From: a virus
Length of the DNA stretch: 58,146 bases
IMG/VR virus record: IMGVR_UViG_3300022920_000008
Coordinates: 1 to 58,146 of that record
Reading direction: 5' to 3' (one strand)
Both the position numbers and the translations under genes were made by a program. A model generated the notes under the pieces. The model was given only the letters and a program-made list of their open reading frames with translations, ran no database searches and was not told where the DNA came from. Shown piece by piece: positions 43,014-53,457 of the stretch. Within the stretch, counting starts at the first letter, position 1. Each line of letters begins with the position of its first letter.

Positions 43014-45899
43014 GTGAATTTTGAGAAAGAATTTCAAAAAATAAATGCAAAATACCCTTGGCTAAAAGAAGCTACTTTATATAATGCAGTAGAAGTAATC
43101 GGTAATGATATAAAAGCTGATACCAAACTACAAGAACAATTTAATAAAAACAAGCCAGATCCACAAAAATTTGATAATGTAACCAAGTCTTTAATGAAAG
43201 ATCTAGTATCAAAAGGTAATCAGCAGGCCAAACGACTAAAATCTGCAACACGAGCAGCCTTAATGATAGGAAGAAGTTCTTCTCCAATATCAAGTACTGC
43301 TACACTAGTCCAAAGTGCTGGGTTAGCAGCTAACAGATTAGGTAACGGTGTTGCAAATTCATCAAGAACTGGTTTGTTAGGTGACGTTGGCGGTGGATCA
43401 ATAGCAGCATTTGGTATAGGTGCCGCAGCATATTCCGGCGCCATGATTATGTATGGCAAGCTAATGGAAGAACAAGAAAAAGCATCACGTGCAATGATCA
43501 ATCAAGGTTTGCTTGTTACTGACGTTGACCTGTTTACCCGTATGAAAAATACGTTTGCAGAAGCAGGTATGTCTTTAAATGAGGGAATGGAATCATTAGG
43601 TGATTTAATACCAACATTTGCTAACTTGGGAGATAGCTCAGCAAAAGTAATTACTGATTTTATTCAAGGTCTTGACACTGCATTAGATTCTGATGTAATT
43701 CATAAATTTGGACAACGAAGAAACGTAGTAGTTAGACAAGTATCTGAAACATTAACTTCACTTCGTAACATTAATAGTATAGATGATTTAAACCAAATGT
43801 CAATGAACAAAGTTTTAGATCGTTACGAATCAAATGCTAGAATTATATTTGGTGTCAGTCAACTAATGGGCGTTACTGCTGATTCAGAAAGATCTAGCCG
43901 AATGGAAGCCAGCAACAATATTAATTTTATTGTAGCAATGAGAAATAGTCAAGCAGCCATTATTGATAGATTGGGAGAAATTGGGTATGACAATTTACAG
44001 CAAGCACAATCTAGTTTTGTATCTGGACTAAATTATTTAGGTAACGAGTTTAGCACACTAGCAAGTAATGCACTCAATAGAGCAGTTTATGATTATGATA
44101 CAGACACAAACTTCCGTAACAATATTGATACTGAATTAAATGAAGTACTAAATCTATTAGGTCCATCAGCTAGACAAAGTTTCATAGATTTAGGACAGCA
44201 GCTTCTAGATGGTGAGCTATTTGGAATTGAGCTAGAAATTGCAAAGCGTGACTTCTTTAATACTGTTCGTAACTCATCTGACAGTCCAATTGCAAATGCA
44301 CAATTTCAAATTCCAGATGGGGAAATAGATATAGCCAGAGAAGTGTATAATAGAAGCTTTTTAATTGGTGATGAATTTATGAATGCTACTGACTTAGAAT
44401 TGGTTGAGTTAGCTGCTGCCGGCGCTGCCCTTACTGATAATGCTGACGATGCATTAGTAGTTGTTGACACTTTGGCAATTGCATTACGTAAAGTGTATAA
44501 TTTAATGACTCCTGGCTTTGCTACAACTGGGCAAGCTATGAGTTATTTCAATGATAATTTACAAAGATTAGTAGGCGGTACTGATAGTCTTTTAACTGCA
44601 TTAGAAACAACGTTCAGTGTAGAAAGAGAAGGTCCTCCATCTGTAGGCAGTCGTGGAAGAAATCAAAGAAGGGGCGATCGTGCTGGTACAACATCTACAG
44701 GCGATTCGACATCACCAGGCTCTCCAACACCATCTGTAGGCAGTCGTGGAAGAAATCAAAGAAGGGGCGATCGTGCTGGTACAACATCTACAGGCGATTC
44801 GACATCACCAAGGTCGCCAGGCAACAGCAACTCTACAATCGTTGGCGGCGTAACATTATATCAAGGTGGAGAGTACGGCGTTAATACTACTGAGGGTAGG
44901 TCGGTGTTATTAGATATGTCAGGCGGTGGTGCAAGTAATATGGTTCGAGATGGTGCTCAGGAAAATTTAGATAGATTGCTCAGTGGACCTTATGCAAGGA
45001 TGCAGGAATATTATGGCGGTCCATTAAGCATTAATGATGCCATTGCAAAACACGGAACCTCCCGTGAAGACACCACACCAAACAGTCAACACTTTTTTGG
45101 AAATGCTCTTGACATAGGCACACATAACATGAGCAATGAAGACAAAGCTAGGATAGTACACGCAGCATTGAGAGCAGGGTTTACAGGATTTGGATTTGGC
45201 GCTGGTATTTTGCACGTTGACGTAGGAAGAGCAAGAAGTTGGAGTTATAATAATTCTCATTATGGTGGGTTGCCAGTTAGCGATTGGCAATCGTTTGTTG
45301 CTGGCAATGCAGTTGCAGCTATACAAGAAGTTGAATTGCAAGGATTGCAAAGTGAGTTTGCATCAGAATCTCAAGATCAACCAACAGATGAAACTTCAGA
45401 TGTAATTCCAGATAATCCAGACTCAGTTGAACCAGGTTCTCCTACACAAGTTATAATACCGGAAGGTAATGGCCCGCCATTATCTGAATCACAAGACTCA
45501 GAAGAGCTTAGTACACTTGATACGTCAGATATTAATTTACGACAAATAGCAAGCGCAAGAGATGATCTTTATGCCGAATATTGGAATCCAGATACCTCTA
45601 CATCAAGAATACTAGAAATAGAACGCAGTTTAGGACGTATTGAATCTGAATACGGAGATCATATTAGTGGCATGGGCTTTGACATAACACCAGGAACTGG
45701 ACAGCAAAGTTATCACCTGTTAGACGAACGTTTACAGGAACGTTATGAAGAATCATTAAACAATAATGATACTGAAACTATTAGTATAATAAATTCACGC
45801 ATACAGGATGAAATTGATAGAGCTAATATTACTCGTACTGCATGGCAATCAATATTTGATGCTGGTGCTAATAGTCGAAGAATAAGCGAGACAGTATAA
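43014..45899 (+). CDS. tape-measure-like tail protein with M15 peptidase domain
   Basis: A 961-residue protein from GTG 43014 with AAAAGGGG upstream. The N-terminal part (YPWLKEATLYNAV), the hydrophobic glycine/alanine stretch near 140 and EQEKASRAMINQGLL are shared with the next two genes. A basic repeated linker at about residues 540-600 leads into a peptidase M15 (D-Ala-D-Ala carboxypeptidase-like) domain: zinc motif S691-Q-H693-FFGNA-L-D700 and H734-x-D736. It probably lies inside the tail tube and opens host peptidoglycan during injection. The C-terminal 200 residues are acidic and helical. The stop overlaps the next ATG region (TAATG). Confidence 0.75.
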   Translation: MNFEKEFQKINAKYPWLKEATLYNAVEVIGNDIKADTKLQEQFNKNKPDPQKFDNVTKSLMKDLVSKGNQQAKRLKSATRAALMIGRSSSPISSTATLVQSAGLAANRLGNGVANSSRTGLLGDVGGGSIAAFGIGAAAYSGAMIMYGKLMEEQEKASRAMINQGLLVTDVDLFTRMKNTFAEAGMSLNEGMESLGDLIPTFANLGDSSAKVITDFIQGLDTALDSDVIHKFGQRRNVVVRQVSETLTSLRNINSIDDLNQMSMNKVLDRYESNARIIFGVSQLMGVTADSERSSRMEASNNINFIVAMRNSQAAIIDRLGEIGYDNLQQAQSSFVSGLNYLGNEFSTLASNALNRAVYDYDTDTNFRNNIDTELNEVLNLLGPSARQSFIDLGQQLLDGELFGIELEIAKRDFFNTVRNSSDSPIANAQFQIPDGEIDIAREVYNRSFLIGDEFMNATDLELVELAAAGAALTDNADDALVVVDTLAIALRKVYNLMTPGFATTGQAMSYFNDNLQRLVGGTDSLLTALETTFSVEREGPPSVGSRGRNQRRGDRAGTTSTGDSTSPGSPTPSVGSRGRNQRRGDRAGTTSTGDSTSPRSPGNSNSTIVGGVTLYQGGEYGVNTTEGRSVLLDMSGGGASNMVRDGAQENLDRLLSGPYARMQEYYGGPLSINDAIAKHGTSREDTTPNSQHFFGNALDIGTHNMSNEDKARIVHAALRAGFTGFGFGAGILHVDVGRARSWSYNNSHYGGLPVSDWQSFVAGNAVAAIQEVELQGLQSEFASESQDQPTDETSDVIPDNPDSVEPGSPTQVIIPEGNGPPLSESQDSEELSTLDTSDINLRQIASARDDLYAEYWNPDTSTSRILEIERSLGRIESEYGDHISGMGFDITPGTGQQSYHLLDERLQERYEESLNNNDTETISIINSRIQDEIDRANITRTAWQSIFDAGANSRRISETV
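44637..44810 (+). repeat. tandem repeat: two identical 81-base copies, 93-base period
   Basis: Bases 44637-44717 and 44730-44810 are identical and start with CCATCTGTAGGC. They encode the basic linker PSVGSRGRNQRRGDRAG and TTSTGDSTSP twice, in frame. Perfect identity suggests recent duplication. Confidence 0.9.
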
Positions 45900-48793
45900 T
45901 GATGGACATTGAAAATTGGATTAACCAGATAGTTCAAACTTACCCGTGGGCTAGTGAAGACACTATGTTGGTAGCATTTGGAGAACAAACTAGATCAAAT
46001 TTAACAGCTAGACAGGCAGTTGCTAAACTTAGGAATGATCCTGCCAGTTGGCAAAGCATTGTTGATGAGATTAAAAAGAATACTGACAGATCTTCTACAT
46101 TTAATAGGTACACAAAAGAGTTATCTCAATCAAGCAGTGCAATAATTAAATCGATGGCCAGGGATGATAGTATAAATGCTATTAACGAATTAGCATATAA
46201 TTTTTCTAAAGGTTTAGATGGAATTGCCAATGCCGCAGACGAGTTAACTGATAGTGCCAGATGGCTATCAATGGCGTCAACAGGAAGATTTGGAAACCTA
46301 GTAAGAGCAGTTGAAACTGGAGTTGATTTTTTAAATGTTGGAGCCAATACTGTTATTGGTACAGTTGCTATTGGTGGTATTGCATTAAAGTTTATACAAG
46401 ATCAAGAAAAAGCATTACGTACAATGATTGACTTTGGTATATTATCTAATGACTTATCAGTGTTTAATGAAATTAGAGATAATGCTGCTTCATTAGGAAT
46501 GACTCAACAAGACTTTATTAAAGAGTTTAGTGATTTTGGACCAATATTTACAAACATGACTACCAATGCTGCTGATGGATATCAGCAATTTACAGACATG
46601 ACAGCCGCAATAAAGCAAACTGACACATTTAGTACATATGGTATAATGCTACGTGATTATGCCAAACAGATTGCAGAAAATACCAAGCTTGCATATAATT
46701 TAAGTCAGATGACCGAGTTTAACGAAAACACAAAAGCACAGTTAGCTGAAACATTTAAAACTAATAGTACATTTGCATTATCAATGGCAAACGCAACAGG
46801 AGAAAAAAGAGATGATCTTTTATCTGCCCGTAAAGATGCACTTAGTGGAATTGAGTTAATAGCCGCAATGGATCAAAACTTTGCATATATTACTGAGCAG
46901 TTTGGAGAAAACGGTGCAAGAAATATAACAGAAAATATTGGCTTTTTGAGAATGTTAATGGCACCATTGCCAGATGATTTTGCTGACGAAAGTATAGACA
47001 TTATTACTCGTTCACTTTACGATGTGCAATTTGATGGTGGCAACATACTTAATAATATAAGTGACGATATGTTAAAAATGTTAACAGCATTAGGCCCTGA
47101 TGTCAAGAACCAATATCTTGAAATGATGCAAACGATAGTGCAAGGTGGATATGATGCATCTGATCCTGGTCAAATAACAAATGACTATTTGGACTTGATG
47201 CAATCTATCAAAGCTACTGACCCAGTAACAGTTACATATTTAGAGGTAAAACCTGAACAAGTAAATGCTAGAATGATACAAGACATTGTAAGAATATTAC
47301 CAGAATCAGCTTTTAGTAGAAACTTAACACTCGTTAATTTAAATGAAGCTACAACTGATACTGCTGCAACTTTAGCAGGACAAGCTGTGGCTGCAATTAG
47401 TAGCATTGGTGTTTTTACTGCTACAATTAAAAATGGTATACTTCCTGAATATGATACTACTGCAAATGCTATTAATAATTTTGGCACTGGTCTTGCATTT
47501 TTAGAGAATGCCATGGACGTAATAGACATGTCAGGAAGAAGAGATGAAGTAATTGATTTAGATAGTGGCGCAGAAAACCGTGCGGCTATGATGGAACAAC
47601 GTGAAAGCATGTTACGTGATTTAGAGTCAGTTAGGACTGTTGAAGAATTCAATGCTGTTTTAGATTCACATAATTTACCAGGATTATCAGGCGGCTCAAT
47701 TAATATGCCAGCTAGTGATATCAGCCATTTATTTGGTAGGGGTGAGACAACTGATAGCTCTGGACGTCCATCAGCAAGTTCAGAAGTAGTGGCGGCAAGG
47801 TTGATTGCAGCATTAGATGACTTTGGAATTACTAACCCGCAAGCCCAAGCTAACGTACTTGGTATGGTAAGTGGAGAAAGTGGATTTAGATTATTAGAAG
47901 AAACTAGTTACAGAAATACAGATGTATCAAGAATTAGAGAAGTTATGGCATCAAGAGCACAGTTTTATACTGACGCAGAAATAGAACAACTTAAAACAGA
48001 TGATCGTGCATTCTTTGATGCAATGTATGGTACTGAACAGAGTAATAGACGACAACAGGCAAGAGATGCTGGATTATCCAGGGCAGATACTGGCGGCAGT
48101 ATTAGTCCTCAATTTATCAGAGGAGGCGATATGGGAGGTTATGATTATCGCGGACGTGGGTACATTCAATTAACTGGTAGAGAAAATTATAGAAGAGTTG
48201 GTGAAATGGTAGGAGTTGATCTTGTTGAAAACCCAGACTTGGTAGTTGATCCATATTGGGCACCTAGAGTTGCAGCCGCATTCTATGCAATTAAAAGTCA
48301 AAGTGAACGATCAAAAATGACGGATGCTCGAGAAGTATATAGAATGACATGGGGGGCATATCCTGATACTGCTACAAAAATAGCTGATGCGCAAAATAGA
48401 GCTGGTATTGGTGCAGCGTTTTTACTAAGAATTCAATCAGGCGAAATGGCAAATATCGATACTTCGTTATCTCAAGCAGAACAAGATTATGTCAATCAAA
48501 CAAGAGGCGACGGAGAACTACAACAACAACATGCAGAGTTAACTGATCAATTTATGCTAGAGGGTCTTGGTACAGGCCGCCAAGCTGGAGATATTCCAGT
48601 ACTTGAAGAACTCACAAATCCAACTAGCATAAATACAGATACTAATGACTCTGAATCAACTATTCCTGATGTGTCATCTCTTTGGACTACTCCAGTGCTT
48701 AACGATGAAGAAACTCAACAGGCAATACGAGAGATACAAGAATACTTAGCAACAGCGCAGAACAGACAGGTAACAACAGGAAATGTCAGATAA
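45899..48793 (+). CDS. tape-measure-like tail protein with GH19 lysozyme/chitinase-like domain
   Basis: A 964-residue paralogue of the preceding protein. It starts with NWINQIVQTYPWASEDTML and has a hydrophobic segment followed by DQEKALRTMIDFGIL. From about residue 630 it carries a GH19-type glycosidase domain: the putative catalytic glutamate E660 in VSGESGF, and DYRGRGYIQLTGRENYRR near 748-765, with the GYIQLTGR signature. GH19 domains in phages cut the glycan chains of peptidoglycan. The C-terminal tail is Asp/Thr/Ser-rich. Its stop overlaps the following gene by 11 bases. Confidence 0.78.
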   Translation: MMDIENWINQIVQTYPWASEDTMLVAFGEQTRSNLTARQAVAKLRNDPASWQSIVDEIKKNTDRSSTFNRYTKELSQSSSAIIKSMARDDSINAINELAYNFSKGLDGIANAADELTDSARWLSMASTGRFGNLVRAVETGVDFLNVGANTVIGTVAIGGIALKFIQDQEKALRTMIDFGILSNDLSVFNEIRDNAASLGMTQQDFIKEFSDFGPIFTNMTTNAADGYQQFTDMTAAIKQTDTFSTYGIMLRDYAKQIAENTKLAYNLSQMTEFNENTKAQLAETFKTNSTFALSMANATGEKRDDLLSARKDALSGIELIAAMDQNFAYITEQFGENGARNITENIGFLRMLMAPLPDDFADESIDIITRSLYDVQFDGGNILNNISDDMLKMLTALGPDVKNQYLEMMQTIVQGGYDASDPGQITNDYLDLMQSIKATDPVTVTYLEVKPEQVNARMIQDIVRILPESAFSRNLTLVNLNEATTDTAATLAGQAVAAISSIGVFTATIKNGILPEYDTTANAINNFGTGLAFLENAMDVIDMSGRRDEVIDLDSGAENRAAMMEQRESMLRDLESVRTVEEFNAVLDSHNLPGLSGGSINMPASDISHLFGRGETTDSSGRPSASSEVVAARLIAALDDFGITNPQAQANVLGMVSGESGFRLLEETSYRNTDVSRIREVMASRAQFYTDAEIEQLKTDDRAFFDAMYGTEQSNRRQQARDAGLSRADTGGSISPQFIRGGDMGGYDYRGRGYIQLTGRENYRRVGEMVGVDLVENPDLVVDPYWAPRVAAAFYAIKSQSERSKMTDAREVYRMTWGAYPDTATKIADAQNRAGIGAAFLLRIQSGEMANIDTSLSQAEQDYVNQTRGDGELQQQHAELTDQFMLEGLGTGRQAGDIPVLEELTNPTSINTDTNDSESTIPDVSSLWTTPVLNDEETQQAIREIQEYLATAQNRQVTTGNVR

Positions 48794-51476
48794 AGTATAT
48801 AATTTAACGCTACCAGATGGCACTACAATACCAGTACCTGCTTGGGCTCGTGAAGCTACCTTATCTGTTTTAGTTGAGCAATTAAAAATTGGAAGTTCAC
48901 TAAACAAGTCTTTAATAAAAGAAGTAACTGATTTAAATTTAGATACTGATGAAATTGAAGACAGTATTCAAGATATGTTTAATAGTCTTGAAACTGTAAA
49001 ATTACAAGAGAGTGAAGACGAGAAAAAAGCCAGAGCTGGCTTTGCCAAAGGAATTGCAAAAGCTACTAATGATGTTGTTGACTCTTTAAGTGACACAAGT
49101 CAACCATTAACTACTATGACTAAAAATGCAGAGTTAGCTGCAGGATGGTTAGGCAAAGGCGGCGGGCAATGGCTGAGAAATTCTACAGCATTAGCAGAAA
49201 CATTTGAGGGCGCTGGAGACTTTATAGCAGGCGCCGCAGATGGATTAGGTGATGCATTTTTTGCATATGCTGGTTTTGTAGCAGGACAATTAGAGTCATT
49301 TGCAAAAGCACAAACAAATATGATTAATGCAGGTGCTATATTCTTTGACGCAAGTGTTTCATTTGATGATCTAAGAGAATCTGCCGCGGCGTCGGGCATT
49401 ACTTATAATCAGTTAAGTGAAATTGCAATGCAATATGGTACAGGATTGCAAGTTTTAGGTCGAGGTGTTTCGGGCGGTGTTACAGAATTTTTAAATACAT
49501 TCAAAGATCTACAAGAAACTTCAGAAGCATTTGGCGACTTTGGTATGTCAAACGAACAACTTGCCGCAGGGTTTGCTGAGTTTATCGAAGTGTCACGTTT
49601 AACTGGTTTAGTTAATAACAAGACTCAAGACGCATCTGGTGTCCTAGAACAAGGATACACAAACTTATTGCAAGAAACTACTGCATTAGCTGCATTAACA
49701 GGTAAAAGCAGAGACCAACTATTAGCTGAACAAAATGAAGCATTGAAGAATCCAACAACTGCCGCAGCATTAATTAGAATGGAAGAACGTGGGTTTGGTG
49801 ATGAAGCTGAAGTAATCACTAGTATTGTTAGACAGTTAGCAAACACTGCTGAATACTTACCAGCTGGTGTTTCAGACATGATACAATTAGCAATTGGTAC
49901 TGCATATGGCGAACTTGAAGCAGGTGAAAATATCAGTAATGTTGATTTACGAGCGGCACTACGTGCCGCTGATCCAAGTGGTAGTGTGTCTACAATACTA
50001 AACAGTTCTGGTATTGATATTATGGAAAAGATACAAACTGCGGTAGCAAATGGTTCAACACCAGATGATATAAGATCATTTATATATGAAGAAATCGCAG
50101 CTATAGATGAAGGCATTGATGCAGACATTCGAATGAATACAGGCACCTTGAGTGACTATGCAGCAATGGTACTGGAGTTTAGAACCAAAAGTATATTGGC
50201 AGACAAAGATTTTGCTACATTGTTACGTGGTACTGAGGAAGAGCGTAACGCAGTTTATGCTGATATGCAACGACAGTTGGCAACATCAGGAACGGCAACA
50301 CTTGCATTGAATGATTTAACTAAACTATTTTTACAAGCACAATCCAAACTAACTCCAGATTTAGATAAATCTGCAGCATATGCAAGATCAATTGCTGGTG
50401 GTATGGAACATATTGCTAACTTATTAAACGGCCAAACAGGCGCAGATAATGATAGTGGTATTGGCGGTGGTCTTAATCCACTTGTAAATGCTCAAATAAC
50501 AACTGAACAACGAGATCAACAATTAAATGACGGACTTGAAAATGGAACTATACCTGAAAACTATGAAGATCCTATAGGCGATGCTCCAGTTTTAGAATTC
50601 GACCAGGCAATCATGGACGAATTTTTAGGTATGATGACACAATCAGGTGGAACTCCTGATAGCTTTACTGATATCATTCACGGTGAAGTAATGCGAATGC
50701 CACATCCTGTAAACCGTGGGGTAACTGCGTTTATGAAAATGAGAGAATTTGGTGGTACAGTTACACCAGCAGCTAACAATCACGGGTATGTTGTTGGTGA
50801 AGCAGGACCAGAATATTTTGAACCAACCGGCGATGGAAAAATTATACCGTTTAGCGAAATGACATCAATAATTGAAACAAGTGCCCGTGCTATCGATGCG
50901 TTTACGTCAGCAGTTGGAAAAATCGACTTATCATCAATATCTGATTTTACACAAACTACATTACAATCATTAGCAGGAAAAATGGTTGAAAATATAATGA
51001 CTGAAGTTGACACTGTAGATACAGCATCTTTGGGTGCATTTGGTGGACAAGGTTCGATGGTGATCGATGGTATTGGCATTAACGAACTATTAGGTGATCT
51101 AAACATACCTAACAGTGCATTAGATTTACAAGCACAATTTGAATCTGGCGTTGGATTAGATGTATTTGGTGGAAGTGATACGCCTGTAACACCTGCAACT
51201 GTAACAAAAACTGAAAATAGCCAACCAATTAATGAGCTAAATACAAGCACGGTAGGTACAGTATCTAATACTTCAAATAATCAAATTGTACAAAATGTAC
51301 CTCCAGCCCCAAATCAAACAAACAATAATTCAAATTCTCCAGATTTTGAAGAATTTAAAACAAAAATGCAAGAATTGGCAAGCGTAAAAGAAACATATAG
51401 TAGTGTAATTATGGCTTTACGTGACGAAGTTAGAAAATATCAAAGAATTAATGATACTGGGAGAACTTTCGGTTGA
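48783..51476 (+). CDS. tape-measure-like tail protein
   Basis: An 897-residue protein, third in the tandem set. It has WAREATLSVLVEQL at the N-terminus, FAYAGFVAGQLESFAKAQTNMINAGA (hydrophobic segment and A-x-x-x-M-I-x-x-G block shared with the other two), and repeated helical stretches. Near the C-terminus NHGYVVGEAGPEYFEPTGDGKI (core VGEAGPEYFEP) is a signature common in tail tape-measure proteins. No hydrolase domain is seen. It is the best candidate for the gp29-like tape measure, although gp29 is shorter (about 590). Confidence 0.68.
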   Translation: MSDKVYNLTLPDGTTIPVPAWAREATLSVLVEQLKIGSSLNKSLIKEVTDLNLDTDEIEDSIQDMFNSLETVKLQESEDEKKARAGFAKGIAKATNDVVDSLSDTSQPLTTMTKNAELAAGWLGKGGGQWLRNSTALAETFEGAGDFIAGAADGLGDAFFAYAGFVAGQLESFAKAQTNMINAGAIFFDASVSFDDLRESAAASGITYNQLSEIAMQYGTGLQVLGRGVSGGVTEFLNTFKDLQETSEAFGDFGMSNEQLAAGFAEFIEVSRLTGLVNNKTQDASGVLEQGYTNLLQETTALAALTGKSRDQLLAEQNEALKNPTTAAALIRMEERGFGDEAEVITSIVRQLANTAEYLPAGVSDMIQLAIGTAYGELEAGENISNVDLRAALRAADPSGSVSTILNSSGIDIMEKIQTAVANGSTPDDIRSFIYEEIAAIDEGIDADIRMNTGTLSDYAAMVLEFRTKSILADKDFATLLRGTEEERNAVYADMQRQLATSGTATLALNDLTKLFLQAQSKLTPDLDKSAAYARSIAGGMEHIANLLNGQTGADNDSGIGGGLNPLVNAQITTEQRDQQLNDGLENGTIPENYEDPIGDAPVLEFDQAIMDEFLGMMTQSGGTPDSFTDIIHGEVMRMPHPVNRGVTAFMKMREFGGTVTPAANNHGYVVGEAGPEYFEPTGDGKIIPFSEMTSIIETSARAIDAFTSAVGKIDLSSISDFTQTTLQSLAGKMVENIMTEVDTVDTASLGAFGGQGSMVIDGIGINELLGDLNIPNSALDLQAQFESGVGLDVFGGSDTPVTPATVTKTENSQPINELNTSTVGTVSNTSNNQIVQNVPPAPNQTNNNSNSPDFEEFKTKMQELASVKETYSSVIMALRDEVRKYQRINDTGRTFG

Positions 51477-51501
51477 CAAGAACAACTAAATACACTATAT
51501 T
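51473..51501 (+). promoter_or_regulatory. sigma70-like promoter overlapping a late-like box ahead of gp20
   Basis: TTGACA (51473-51478), a 17-base spacer and TATATT (51496-51501) form a consensus-grade promoter. The spacer contains ACTAAATA (51485-51492), a weak late box. The -35 overlaps the last codon and stop region of the preceding gene. Confidence 0.7.
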
Positions 51502-51515
51502 AAAGGTATAAAATT

Positions 51516-53186
51516 ATGAGCTGGAAAAAACATTTCACAAAGTACGAACCTTCTACAGGAAATGGTCGTACAAAAGCCAATAGATGGCAGTCCTGGTTAC
51601 CAGAAGTATATTCTGGTATGCCAAATCGTGTTGAGCGATATACTCAGTATGACCAAATGGATCAAGATAGTGAAATTAACGCAGCACTAGATACAATTGC
51701 TGAATTTAGTACGCAATCAGAATCACAAAGCAAACTACCATTTTCAATTAATTACAAAGATGAAATGACAGAAAGTGAAATTTCTGCTATCAATACAACA
51801 CTAAAACAGTGGTGTAATATTAATGATTTTGAACGCAGAATGTTTGGTGTGTTTAGATCTACTATTAAATATGGAGATCACTTTTTTATTCGTGATCCAG
51901 AAACATTTAAACTAATTTGGGTTAACCCAGCAGATATTAGCAAAGCAATTGTAAACGAAAGTACTGGTAAGGAAATTGATCAGTATATTGTAAAAAATAT
52001 CGCACTAAATTTAAATGACATGGTTACTACTGATACCCGTAAATTAAACAACATGGGTATCAATAACACTACTGGCGGAATAACAGGTGCAGCACAAAAT
52101 ACAAGTACAGGCACATATCAAGGTGGTATGAATTCAAATAACACAGAGTTTGCAGTTGATTCAGCACACGTTGTTCATATTAGTTTAACAGACGGAATGA
52201 ATGCAAGTTGGCCATTTGGTAACAGTATCCTTGACAGTGTATTCAAAGTATACAAACAAAAAGAATTATTAGAAGATAGTATTATTATCTATCGTGTACA
52301 AAGAGCTCCAGAACGCCGTGCATTTTATGTTGATGTAGGTAATATGCCAGCACATAAAGCACAGGCATTTGTTGAGCGTGTTAAAAACGAAGTACACCAA
52401 ACTCGCATACCTACAAAAAATGGCGGCGGCGCAAGCGTAATGGATGCAAGTTACAATCCTTTATCAATCATGGAAGATTACTTCTTTGCACAAACTGCTG
52501 AAGGACGTGGATCAAAAGTCGAAGTATTGCCAGGCGGCGACAACTTAGGTGAGATTGACGACTTAAAATACTTTAACAATAAGTTAATGCGTGGCTTACG
52601 TATTCCTTCAAGTTACTTGCCAACAGGACCTGACGATGGCACAGCAACTTATCAAGACGGTAGAGTAGGCACTGCCTTAATTCAAGAATTTAGATTTAGT
52701 AAGTATTGTGAGCGGTTACAGTTAATCTTACAACCAACATTAGATTATGAATTTAAACTATTCATGAAACACAAAGGTATCAATATTCCAGGAAACTTAT
52801 TTGATCTAGACTTTGTAGAACCACAAAGCTTTAGTCAGTATAGAGAAATTGAAATTGATAGTTCAAGAGCGCAGTTATTTGGCAACTTGGACGGTGTACA
52901 ATATCTAAGTAAACAATTTATCTTACAGAAATATTTAGGTTTAAGTCAAGACGAAATCAAAGAAAACGAAGCCCTGTGGAAGAAAGAAAATTCTTCAGAC
53001 AGTTCACCAGATTTAAATAACCAAGGAGACTTGGGATCATTGGGTGTTAGAGGCGGCGATATTGAAAGTTTCGAACCAACTGATTTAGACGACGATGGCG
53101 CAGATGGCGGAGTAGACGATTTAGATGTTGAAAACCCTGATAGCCCAATTAGCGGTGCAGAGGGGGGCAGCGACGATGAGATTTAA
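51516..53186 (+). CDS. gp20: portal vertex protein gp20
   Basis: A 556-residue T4-type portal, the dodecameric DNA gateway. Diagnostic segments are RVERYTQYDQMDQDSEINAALDTIAEF (key YDQMDQDSEINAALD), IYRVQRAPERRAFYVDVGNMP, EDYFFAQTAEGRGSKVEVLPGGDNLGEIDDLKYF (key FFAQTAEGRGSKVE and LPGG) and LRIPSSYLPTG. Length is close to T4 gp20. The C-terminus is acidic and overlaps the start of the next gene. Confidence 0.96.
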   Translation: MSWKKHFTKYEPSTGNGRTKANRWQSWLPEVYSGMPNRVERYTQYDQMDQDSEINAALDTIAEFSTQSESQSKLPFSINYKDEMTESEISAINTTLKQWCNINDFERRMFGVFRSTIKYGDHFFIRDPETFKLIWVNPADISKAIVNESTGKEIDQYIVKNIALNLNDMVTTDTRKLNNMGINNTTGGITGAAQNTSTGTYQGGMNSNNTEFAVDSAHVVHISLTDGMNASWPFGNSILDSVFKVYKQKELLEDSIIIYRVQRAPERRAFYVDVGNMPAHKAQAFVERVKNEVHQTRIPTKNGGGASVMDASYNPLSIMEDYFFAQTAEGRGSKVEVLPGGDNLGEIDDLKYFNNKLMRGLRIPSSYLPTGPDDGTATYQDGRVGTALIQEFRFSKYCERLQLILQPTLDYEFKLFMKHKGINIPGNLFDLDFVEPQSFSQYREIEIDSSRAQLFGNLDGVQYLSKQFILQKYLGLSQDEIKENEALWKKENSSDSSPDLNNQGDLGSLGVRGGDIESFEPTDLDDDGADGGVDDLDVENPDSPISGAEGGSDDEI

Positions 53187-53373
53187 TGAAGTCAGTTTGC
53201 AAAAAGCAGAAGATGACGATTATGGCAAATGGGATATCGATGATACACGTAGACCAAAGCTAAAACTTAAACATATTAATAAAATGCGCAATATGCAAGA
53301 AATGCGCAAAAAAGAACATGATGAAGAAGTGATAAGTAATAAAGCAATGTATAGCCAAGGCGAAGCTGAGTAA
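53176..53373 (+). CDS. small head-module protein (prohead core, gp67/gp68 position)
   Basis: A 65-residue, highly charged protein from ATG 53176, which overlaps the end of gp20 and has a G-rich ribosome site (GAGGGGGG) upstream. The frame extends upstream but only within gp20. The sequence (RRPKLKLKHINKMRNMQEMRKKEHDEE) is helical and basic-acidic. The position right after the portal gene matches the small prohead core genes of T4-like phages. Confidence 0.55.
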   Translation: MRFNEVSLQKAEDDDYGKWDIDDTRRPKLKLKHINKMRNMQEMRKKEHDEEVISNKAMYSQGEAE

Positions 53374-53457
53374 ACAAACAGTTTTATGAAGTTTTTCAAA
53401 AGATAGTGTAGAAAGTGCAGTTTTAAATGCATTTTACTATGGTCTTTACCAATGCGT

